A stretch of 64,000 nt of DNA from NCBI GenBank assembly GCA_010093485.1, contig MU001494.1, forward strand, positions 1,271,937-1,335,936. Direction: 5' to 3'. The stretch is from Karstenula rhodostoma CBS 690.94 (lineage: Eukaryota; Ascomycota; Dothideomycetes; Pleosporales; Didymosphaeriaceae). Within the stretch, counting starts at the first letter, position 1. The number at the start of each line of letters is the position of its first letter. This document shows positions 55,981 through 64,000 of this stretch, one piece after another. The translations under genes and the position numbers were made by a program. The notes beneath the pieces are model-generated. The model worked only from the letters and a program-made list of their open reading frames with translations. It ran no database searches and was not told where the DNA came from.

Positions 55981-57414
55981 ATGTCTCAACCAGGTTGCGT
56001 CTTCGGGGCACCGAGTCCATCGCCAGCCCCATCAACCGCAGTATCAGGCTCCGAGTCTGACGTACCTGCCATGATATCCGATGGCAAGCGTATGCGTGCT
56101 ATATGGCGTCCGGAACATGGCGATGGTGAATTTGTGCAGCACATTGTCGACCGGTCCAAGACGACCCTCCGCGGTCACCCTACGTGGAAGCTTTTCGTCG
56201 ACGAGATCATGCAACCCATTGTTCGCGGTAACAAGCAGGAGCCTCCCCGTTACGTGTATCTTGACGACGAAGCTTGCTACACTGTTTGGAAGTCCCAACA
56301 GTACGCCGATACTGAACTGAAAACTTATTGGCCATTCGACTTCGACCATCAGGGCAATATCAAAACAGGGCGACCAAACCGCGGGCGTCCAGCTTTGGTG
56401 GACAGTGATATGTCAGTGATTGCCAGAGGAAAGTTGCGTGGCAAAGACAAGTGGTACGCCTTTTCGGGAGAACCGGGTACGACAGACTATCGGCCTGTGC
56501 GGCCAGCGAACAAGACCAAGATCGAATTGCAAGTAGAAGCAGAGTGGGCTGCGCAAAACGGCCAAGATGCTGGCGTTGTAAGCTCCGTCGAGGAAACTCT
56601 TGATACGCCAACCAATGGGACGTCTGCGAACATGTCTACAACTCCTGGCAGCACCCCGATCACTATCGCAAACGGACAACGACCCAATTCACCACGTGCG
56701 GCTCGCAATGCAAGGTTGGATAGAGTATGCGCCTCTCGTGCGTCTCCACCTAAGCATGCGCCGCCTAAGCATTGGGAAATACCTGAACGCTCCACTTCTC
56801 CCAAGAACGGCGTGAAACTGAAGAACTATCGGTCTCGCTCTGTCCAAGGTTCCTCACTTGATGACCCACCTCAGCACATCAAGGATTCCTTCCCCACAGC
56901 AGTCTCGCAGCCAAACCCGCTGTCAGAATCGAGCACGCCGCCGCCGAAACGCAAAACGACAGGCCCCTTTCTCGTCAGCAGCAGTCCTCCAAAGAGCAGC
57001 TCGAAGTCCCCGGACCATAAGCGTGCCAAACTGGCAGAGTTATCGCCCACCATTACTGGCGCAAGCCCAAAACACGAGCCCATCGGTCCTTTCCTCATTA
57101 GCAGCTGCCCTTCGGAGAACAGCTCGCGATCTTCCAATCACACGCGCGTCACGCTAGCAGAGCGCAAGGCCTCTCTGCTTGCAGAGCTCCCGCCTACCGT
57201 TGCTAGCGTGAGTCCAAACTACAAGCAGGGTGGCCGAGGTGAGCAGCGTTCGAGCCCACTGCCTGTTGAGATGCCCGAGTTTCCACTTGACAACGATAGT
57301 GACCGTGAGGAAGACGAATTCTTAGCCCGTGAGTTATTAGACCAAGACATTCACAGCCCCACGCTGACCTTGCGCGTTACAGACATTGGCCAGTCCCTTC
57401 AGAGAAAGCGCTAA
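55981..57414 (+). CDS. Unknown protein with internal repeat (477 aa)
   Basis: Not recognised. Residues about 30-190 look ordered, with aromatic and charged text such as AIWRPEHGDGEFVQHIVDRS and YWPFDFDHQGNIKTGRP. The rest is disordered, Ser/Pro/Lys-rich. A repeat of about 42 residues occurs twice: GPFLVSSSPPKSSSKSPDHK and GPFLISSCPSENSSRSSNHT start the two copies (about residues 334 and 373), each followed by an AELxPT segment. No signal peptide or membrane segment; probably nuclear or cytoplasmic. Single exon, ATG at the first codon after in-frame stops. Confidence 0.75.
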   Translation: MSQPGCVFGAPSPSPAPSTAVSGSESDVPAMISDGKRMRAIWRPEHGDGEFVQHIVDRSKTTLRGHPTWKLFVDEIMQPIVRGNKQEPPRYVYLDDEACYTVWKSQQYADTELKTYWPFDFDHQGNIKTGRPNRGRPALVDSDMSVIARGKLRGKDKWYAFSGEPGTTDYRPVRPANKTKIELQVEAEWAAQNGQDAGVVSSVEETLDTPTNGTSANMSTTPGSTPITIANGQRPNSPRAARNARLDRVCASRASPPKHAPPKHWEIPERSTSPKNGVKLKNYRSRSVQGSSLDDPPQHIKDSFPTAVSQPNPLSESSTPPPKRKTTGPFLVSSSPPKSSSKSPDHKRAKLAELSPTITGASPKHEPIGPFLISSCPSENSSRSSNHTRVTLAERKASLLAELPPTVASVSPNYKQGGRGEQRSSPLPVEMPEFPLDNDSDREEDEFLARELLDQDIHSPTLTLRVTDIGQSLQRKR

Positions 57415-57939
57415 GGAACCGATACCTGGTCGGACGTACAAAGACGATGACATGAAGAGATGTGCTGGATGTTTGAAGAATCGGATGAATCATGTATAAA
57501 CGTGCGAGTATACCCAGGATGAGCTGTCATGAATGAGCGGTTATGGTTTCCGGCCACGAGGACGTGACGCCCTAGTTGCGACGATTTTCTTGTGGACACG
57601 GCGTAAAATTTGTATTCGAGGCCGAACAGCTTTAAATCTGGATATTAGATGTGCCTGCCACGTGCTATGCGTACACTCAGCAGCTCCACGTGCGCCAGGC
57701 AGTGAGAATGTAGATGGCAGGCAAACGGCCGCGACGGCGACAATGCAGCTGTGGTCTATCAAGTAAATTTGCACAACGCACTAGCTTTACCAGTGGTAAT
57801 CTTAGCATATTGATGGACCGGGTAAGTTTACGAAGAAGGGCTTGTATTGAGTAGGATTCGAGAAGGCCGTCGTCGACAGAGTCGAACCAGACTACCGCTA
57901 GCTTCTTAATTCTTCCTTTCCGCACCATGGGTATCTCAA
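57415..57939. other. Convergent spacer
   Basis: 3' regions of two convergent genes; nothing recognised. Confidence 0.4.
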
Positions 57940-58444
57940 TTACGTCTCAAACCACTCCAGCTCGTCGTTCTTTCCAAAAATGGCTCGGTACACCCGATCA
58001 CCGTCACCCTTCACAACCTCTTCTGTGTGGATGCTGTGCAGCTTGTATTCCCTTTCATCGGTGCTGCTTCCATCGGTACCGTCCTTGGCGGATCCAAAGA
58101 TGCGAACGTGGATGTATGCATTGTCCACTGTGGGGATCTTGACCTTGCCAAAGAGGTGAAGGCCATACGCTGAGACGGCAACGCGGACGGCCTCAAGGTC
58201 CGAGGAAGAGAAGGATGTCAGGTCGTCATCTGAGAGGTCCTTGACTGCGCGGAAGTATTCTGGCTCGTGTTCTTGCCATTGTTAGCGGTGTCTGCGTCGC
58301 GAAAATGGTGCGCTCACTGTCGTGATCACGGCGCAGCTTGGCAAGCTGTCCCTTCAGGTCGGAGAGGACCGAGTTGAAGGCGTCGATGGAAGCCTGTTGC
58401 GGGGCATGTAGCTCGTTCAACTGAACAGTTTCCTCAGTAGCCAT
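57940..58444 (-). CDS. Unknown small conserved-looking protein (152 aa)
   Basis: Exons are 58318-58444 and 57940-58271; the intron (GTGAGC, 46 nt) splits a Lys codon. The first 42 residues form an amphipathic helix (FNSVLSDLKGQLAKLRRDHD). The second exon reads PEYFRAVKDLSDDDLTSFSS, VRVAVSAYGLHLFGKVKIPT, then YIHVRIFG and EYKLHSIHTEEVV, suggesting an alpha-beta fold. I do not recognise the family. The splice joins the frame cleanly and base use is like the neighbours, so the gene is probably real. Confidence 0.7.
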
Positions 58445-59793
58445 GATGTACGCTGTGTTAGTGGTGGTGACAAGAGTAGAGTTTGTAGGCTATGTTGAGG
58501 GTTTACTTCCAGGGACCGGTTGCAAGGCGCCAACAGCCTTATAAGCCCGGCGGTACCCCTCCTAGGATGATGCCATTGCGTGCGTTGTCCAAGGACCAAG
58601 ATGGCGCGAAGCAGGTCGCGTCTCAGCTGTTGCCCTGTGCGAGCAGCAACCCCGCAAAACCTGGAAATCAGTCATTCGACCCGCCTGCGCATGGCCCTGA
58701 TCAAAGAACTAATGGTCTTGCTATCGGCTTTGTCCTCGAGGCTAGGCATTATTTTTAACGCAAGAATCATGCCTACTGTAAGCTCGCAACGTTGATGGTT
58801 GTAGCGCGACGTTGCTCGAGACCCTGACCGACAGGTGGACCTACACACGCGTTATGCGACTGAACTCGGGACCTCGGCATGACGTACGGCACGTGATCTG
58901 GTCTTGCCCGTGGACCCATTTCACGACCCTGCATGTACAAAGGACACACGGGACAAAGCCGACTCACTTGGGGCAACATCAGGTTGGGAGGATTCATGAG
59001 ACTAGGATGCTGGTGCGCCATGGTTCACCTGGACGCTGAATAGAGATGCGCATGCCTGTTCTTGGACCCATGCGCGAAAGCCCTGGTACCGGATCTTTGG
59101 TCATAGTAATGCTGAAGAGTCCGTCGAGGTTCGCAGATATCAGCCGGGTCGGGCGTGCTTGAGACGAGGACTATAACTGGCACGTGATTATGTACCTGTG
59201 GTAGAGTAATGTACCCATGGCAGGACTGAACATGATTATCCACTCACAACGCTTCCTTTTGTATCACTTTTGGACGGCAGTCCATGTTTCTCTATCACTT
59301 TACGGGACACTACTTTGTAGTTCGAGTCAACAATCAGAAAACCATGGCAGGACTGGCGAGCGCGGTCGGCGTGACACGAAATTGCCTGTCTGGATCCTCC
59401 GTCCCGTACAAAGGCAAGGCTTATGTTCTTGGGTCACCAAAATTATGGCCGATGGTGGTGCTAGACCCGTACGAAGAGTGAGTGCAGCTTAGGCACCCGA
59501 GGCGTGACTCAGAACGTTTTGGCCCGTACCATGGTATGAGGGATTCCAACAGCCTACCCCATATACGTGAGTCAGAATAATCGCCCTTTTCTCCATAGTT
59601 GTGCAAGCGTATACTGTGGAGAACAGCCCAAGGGCGCTGCGTCGGATCATATAAGCTCCTCGTCTGGCGTCTTTGCTTCTGCAGCAACACAACAATTATC
59701 TCTTACACTAAACAGAAGCTGAGCTAAACCGTTGCGAACATCAAATAACGAAATCAGCCGTTGACATCACGCCCTATCGGTCAACTCCATCCA
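58445..59793. promoter_or_regulatory. Spacer upstream of P1, with dispersed short element copy B
   Basis: 1.35 kb between divergent genes. It holds the 115-bp element at 59229-59343 with its 12-bp direct repeats. No other feature is seen. Confidence 0.5.
59229..59343 (+). mobile_element. Short retroposon-like element, copy B (115 bp)
   Basis: The longest copy. It is flanked by the perfect 12-bp direct repeat ATGGCAGGACTG at 59217-59228 and 59344-59355. Its 3' terminus ACAATCAGAAAACC is identical to copies A and C. The extra 5' part carries a second TATCACTTTTGG-like segment similar to the core segment TATCACTTTACGGG, which hints at an internal duplication. Confidence 0.75.
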
Positions 59794-60317
59794 ATGTCCA
59801 CCGCCACCGCCACCGCTGCCGCTTCTACCAGCACCAAGGCCGAAACTGCCGTATCCTACGCTGCTCTTATTCTTGCTGACGAGGGCATCGAAATCACTCC
59901 CGAAAACCTCCAGACCTTGCTCCAAGCCGCCAAAATCGAGGACGTCGAACCTATCTGGACTACGCTCTTCGCGAAAGCACTCCAGGGTAAGGAAGTTAAA
60001 GACATCCTTACCACCGTCTCGACTTCCGCCCCGGAGGTCAGACGCCAACCAGCTGTTGTGAATGAGCAGGGCCAGGACGAGCCCACTGAGGGCACAGAAA
60101 TCCTCGACGGCGGTGATGGTAACGACAGCGACATGGAGGGCGGAATGTTTGGTACGTAAGCCAAGTCATGGGTGCTAGGCGCAAGCAGTATCAGTTCTTC
60201 AGACATGACTTGCGTACTCTAGCCCGCCTTGGCCCCTTACCCTCCTAGCTTTCTAATAGCTTTATAAAATAGGTCTATAGCTAACTTGTACCCCCAACTT
60301 TAGATCTCTTTGGATGA
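59794..60317 (+). CDS. 60S acidic ribosomal protein P1, with divergent tail (123 aa)
   Basis: Stalk protein that recruits elongation factors. Exons are 59794-60151 and a 14-nt last exon 60304-60317 (CTAAC branch site at about 60281). The N-terminal dimerisation domain is canonical: [20 protein letters not shown], then [20 protein letters not shown]. The usual Ala/Gly-rich hinge and EESDDDMGFGLFD end are missing. Instead there is a Gln/Glu/Gly linker and the end [13 protein letters not shown] after splicing ([11 protein letters not shown] if unspliced). That end normally binds elongation factors and is the docking site of ribosome-inactivating proteins. It may be a paralogue beside the canonical P1 elsewhere, or a decaying gene. 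Confidence 0.85.
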
Positions 60318-60836
60318 GAAAGCGATGATGAATGAAAGAGCACGAAGCGCAGGAAACCCGGCACTGGAACTGGAAGTTTTGAGATCTTACGCTAGCTTCA
60401 CAATGCAAGAAGATCTTTCTTCCAATTGTTCTTGTAGTTGTGATGCCTCATGGTTGCTGCTTTTTTGAAAGCGCGTGTGCGTTGACCAAGCACCAAATAC
60501 ACACTTTGTAGGCCGCTCACTATATCAGATCCTTCTCTCGCCTACTAGTCCTTTACATCAACATCGTGGTCCACATTGAGATACCACGAATACACAGTCG
60601 CAGTTATCATTTCCAATGGAAGGCAGTGTACCACAAAGGCAGAGTCTAATATCAAGGAGAGTCGCACACAGGACGAATGTTAACCTGGCTTCTGTAGATA
60701 CTTTATGACCACGAATATCAACCAAGATCGAGTTTCGAAAGTTTTACAAATGTGCTTTCGATGAGCTCATCCAGGATCACATATTCTGCAGGAGGAGAGT
60801 ACGAAATAATTGGAGAACGAAGAGTTGATTTTTTGC
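60318..60836. other. Convergent spacer, P1 / rhodopsin-domain protein
   Basis: 3' regions of two convergent genes; nothing recognised. Confidence 0.4.
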
Positions 60837-62045
60837 TCATGTCTTACGGACGACAATATACTCTTTCGTAACTTCAATATGATCTCCGTTGAATTTACCG
60901 CCGTTTTCTAGCGATACAAAGGCATGGTTCTGCCAGATATCCTTTCCAACCCAGTTCGCTGGGTCCGGGTTGGTCAGTGAAGAGCCGCTGTCGCCTGGTC
61001 GTGACCCTAGCCGTTGGAGATCATGCACGAAACCCTCCCTGAGCAGGTCACTACGATCAATCCGCCAGCGACTATGGAACGGGGTAAGAGTGGGGATGGA
61101 GCATGCAATGATGCCCACGGCAATCTCAAGTGGTGAGAAAAGCATACGCCCCCAGGAGGCACCAATAGGGTCCGAGTGGATATCGCCAAAGAAAGGAAAT
61201 ACGCAGTCCATACGTAGTACAGCGCAGACGGTACAGCTACACAGTGTCAGAGAACCTTCAGTCATGCAGAGGTCAAAAGGCAACTTACAAGGTTCCCAGG
61301 ACGAAGAGAACGAGAATCGACAGCTTCCTCTGCTTAGATGTCAATTCCATCTCAGTGATGGCTGGCACCGCGAGGCACATGACCAGGGCGTTGAAGGCAA
61401 CATGCAGCGACCCGATACCTATACAATTGCCCCTGCTAGCCAATGTGCAAGTCCCCGGAGGATGACAATGGTACGCCCATGCAGAGAGAGCGTAGACGAA
61501 CCACGCCGTTACCGAAGCCATCATAAGATAACTTGAGAAGAGGAGAAAGCGGTGAGTATCATAAATCCGAGCGTAGAACCACAGAAGAGAGAGCTGGACA
61601 GCAGTGATGGATGTTGCCCAGCAACAATCGACGGCGAATTGTGTCTTGAAGTATGATTAGTGGTGTTCACGAAAGCTTGAGAGCAACCAAGGATCGCATA
61701 CCCTTATCCAGAATCGATGTTTCAGATGCTCGCCAAAGTGCGCTTCGACTTCATTGGTGCTAAGGCCCTGACCATCCACGAGAACGAGAACAACAACGAT
61801 GACAACAACAAGAAGGCTCATGATCTATGACTGTCAGTATCGATTCCATTTGAATTGTTTGTGCTACACACCAAACCACACACGCAAAGAATGTCCTGCA
61901 CCAGGGTGTTGATTCGTTTCACCTGTCTGTCCCGCCATCGCACAATCACTACGCCTGTCGCAATAGCTAGAAAGATAGGTGGTATGACAAGAAGAATGAT
62001 TTGTTGGTCATTGACAACATCAAAGCGACGCTTCGCGAGATGCAT
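60837..62045 (-). CDS. Fungal rhodopsin-domain integral membrane protein (350 aa)
   Basis: Seven-helix protein of the family annotated 'rhodopsin domain-containing' or 'integral membrane protein' in Pezizomycotina, distantly PTH11-like. Exons are 61872-62045, 61702-61824, 61289-61644 and 60837-61236; each junction keeps frame. Helices appear in order, such as IILLVIPPIFLAIATGVVIV, SLLVVVIVVVLVLV, SITAVQLSLLWFYARIY and FSPLEIAVGIIACSIPTLTP. The family pattern LSLLWFYARIY, an extracellular CHPPGTC loop and the IACSIPTLTPF end are all there. The soluble tail (about 275-350) is unremarkable. Only an ATG at 62045 (MHLAKRRF) is available; an upstream GTG is not used. Ligand and role are unknown. 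Confidence 0.88.
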
Positions 62046-64000
62046 GGTAATCAGACGTGCTTTCCAAAATATGATCGATGGCACCCGGCGAATGGAGATA
62101 TATTCAATACAGCGTGCCTAGATAGTAAGCTGCATGATAGATGAGACAGTGGATGCTCACGAAATGAAGGGCCGACGTTCGACCGGCGGCACGTCAGCAG
62201 TCACAATAGGCTTTACCGTATAAGATAGAACCTTGACGTTCTGCGACTCGTGTTACAGGGGCCTGGACGGTCCACGAGTGTGAGTGGACTTCGGGAACCG
62301 AACGTCTGGGGGCTATCGAGTGAACCAGGTGCCGAATTGCGAGTAGGGCACGAGCCCACATGGATACACCTCACTTTTACATGTATTGTTTTCTGCGCAG
62401 CTCCGTTGATCTACTTGCTCAGCACTGTATCTTAGCCATGCTGCGCCGGGGGTGCTTGAAAGCGTGCCTGCACTCAGGTACGCTGTTCGATGGATACATC
62501 TGAAAGGCAAACCCTGCTAAGCGCCTATATGGGGCTCTACTAAATGCGCTAGTTTGGACGATCTTGTCATATGTTTCACCTTTGACGTTTAGCTCGGTCG
62601 AACATTCGACGACATGTCCTAGCGTGGCGTATAGTCTGCATGGTTCGAACTTTATATGTTTTAGACGACTCACACTCCATTCAATTCGAATGAACCTTGT
62701 CGTCATGTTGGCACAAAGATGATCTATGGTAGAACCTGCGTGGCATCAACGAGCATTGTTCCACACTTCGTATGCTGAGCAATTCCAGTCTTTCTAGCTT
62801 CTTTGGTATCATAGCCTTTCGTCTCACACCTTGTCTTCTCGAGAACTCACCTTGAATTCAGTATCGTTATGTTGCATTTTACCCGCCGTGCTCGCTGTAC
62901 AGTTCCCTCGAAATGCAATGGCATGAGCCCATGAAGTTCTCCAAATGTGTCATTGATTTGCAGTACGGTTTTCTGATTGTTGACTCGAACTACAAAGTAG
63001 TGACCCGTAAAGTGATAGACAAATATGGACATGGACATGATTTGCAGTACAGCAGCGTTGCGTTGCAACAACTGTTAAAAGTTAATGTTTCCTTATTTCC
63101 AATGAACGTGTAGAGGATACAGGGTCCGAGAACCCCTTGCTTTCGGCATCAGAACATTGTGCAGAGCGAGGCAAGTGCGAATATACACACCAACCGCTTC
63201 GTCCCGGGCCAGCGAACGCCACGCACGTGCGCCTTGATCGCCCTTTCCCGAGCGGAGGCTAAAGTGGCGTGCGGCTGAGATCTGCAATTGCCCGTGGCTT
63301 CATTTCCTCCCGTATCGTCAAACATGCAGGTTCTCACCATTTTATAGCCCTGGTGCCGCCCACCGCTTTGAAGATGCAGCCAATTGACACACTGAGGCGT
63401 TGACATCATGGGATGGGGCCTGATCTCCTTCATTTCCGTGCTGCACGGCGCGTAACGATGGTGTGAATAGTTTGGGTGTGAGAGAAGGAGAGCACGATGA
63501 AACCTAGGTCGAACCGGCGGATATCCAAACTAGCGTGGACGGACACTAGAGAGCCGAACCTCGTTCCCTACGGCAGCTGCCGGTATCGACCCTAATGTTT
63601 TATTGATCCCTCATACGATGATCCTCGCGCAAAGTCAAATTCCGATGCGGGTGCGGCGGCATGCACACACAGCTAAAAGTCATGTCACGGTGGGGTCTTG
63701 TATATCTCCTGACTGTAATCAGCTGCACTTTACTTTACTCGCAATGCTCAGTGTCCCATTTCACATTAATTGGCCTGACTATCTTTACTGTGACATTCGG
63801 AGGACCAACAACTCAAGTGCTGTATCGCACCACTGTGTAGACCCTCCCACCAAAAGTCTGACCCATGAACGTTGATAATTCCTCTGTAGCCTTTCGCTCT
63901 GAAGCATGTATGCCGATAAGCTGCTTCCGCCGGAACCGAAAACTTGTCAGTGGCGCAACTATTTGCGCTCGTACACTAACCCGACCGACACGAAAGCATT
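62046..64000. other. Window end with dispersed short element copy C, no gene
   Basis: 1.95 kb with only short, motif-free frames. It contains the 71-bp element at 62967-63037 with its 13-bp direct repeats. A 94-codon minus frame (63149-63433) shows no protein-like features. Confidence 0.5.
62967..63037 (-). mobile_element. Short retroposon-like element, copy C (71 bp)
   Basis: Flanked by the perfect 13-bp direct repeat TGATTTGCAGTAC at 62954-62966 and 63038-63050. Read on the minus strand it ends in ACAATCAGAAAACC. It is the shortest copy, sharing only the core with A and B, and its 5' end is a CATGTCCAT-type stretch unique to it. Confidence 0.75.

Noticed and set aside
59215..59355. 14-bp direct repeat CCATGGCAGGACTG taken as full target duplication
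   Set aside because: The element's fixed end includes the CC, so the true duplication is 12 bp; the extra CC is coincidence.
62640..62660. TGGTTCGAACTT resembling a tRNA T-loop
   Set aside because: No acceptor or anticodon stems around it.

Overview
This 64 kb window is nuclear DNA from a filamentous ascomycete, most likely a dothideomycete. The evidence is eukaryotic housekeeping genes carrying one to four short GT-AG introns (about 46-155 nt), ascomycete-only families (Dlt1, RTA1-like, fungal rhodopsin-domain, DUF3425-type bZIP, PARP-UBC fusion) and an AT-saturated repeat block that looks RIP-mutated. I find 20 well-supported protein genes and one weak ORF. I saw no rRNA, tRNA or CRISPR.

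Layout. 1-1300: AT-rich block built as a long inverted repeat, then a GC-containing 90-bp tandem repeat that ends 12 bp from the stop codon of the first gene. 1.3-24.4 kb: dense housekeeping block with an AT-hook protein, a GEN1/Yen1-type Holliday-junction resolvase (divergent pair), mitochondrial CDP-DAG synthase Tam41, survivin/Bir1, a Cog7-like protein, a PARP-UBC fusion, an aquaglyceroporin and Cdc45. 24.4-38.8 kb: accessory-like part with long spacers, holding a double F-box-like protein, a gene-poor 2.2 kb stretch, a bZIP factor divergent from a medium-chain reductase, an RTA1-like membrane protein and a ferric/cupric reductase. 38.8-58.5 kb: core genes again, with TBP, Dlt1, mitochondrial ribosome recycling factor, the Nup98-Nup96 precursor, centrin Cdc31, complex I 51-kDa subunit and two unknown proteins. 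58.5-64 kb: ribosomal stalk protein P1 with an odd tail, a rhodopsin-domain membrane protein and an empty end.

Functionally the window groups genome maintenance and division (GEN1, Bir1, Cdc45, Cdc31, PARP-UBC, AT-hook), gene expression (TBP, P1, Nup98-96), mitochondrial function (Tam41, RRF, complex I) and membrane or environmental response (aquaporin, FRE, RTA1, rhodopsin-domain, bZIP/reductase). I see no secondary-metabolite cluster.

The most novel signal is a family of very short dispersed elements (71, 79 and 115 bp) at 24918-24996, 59229-59343 and 62967-63037. All three end in exactly the same 3' terminus, differ at the 5' end, and each is flanked by its own perfect 11-13 bp direct repeat. 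This is what target-primed retroposition leaves behind (SINE-like, or extremely 5'-truncated LINE ends). I do not recognise the family. Exon boundaries were read by eye from splice sites and reading frame and have not been checked against transcripts.
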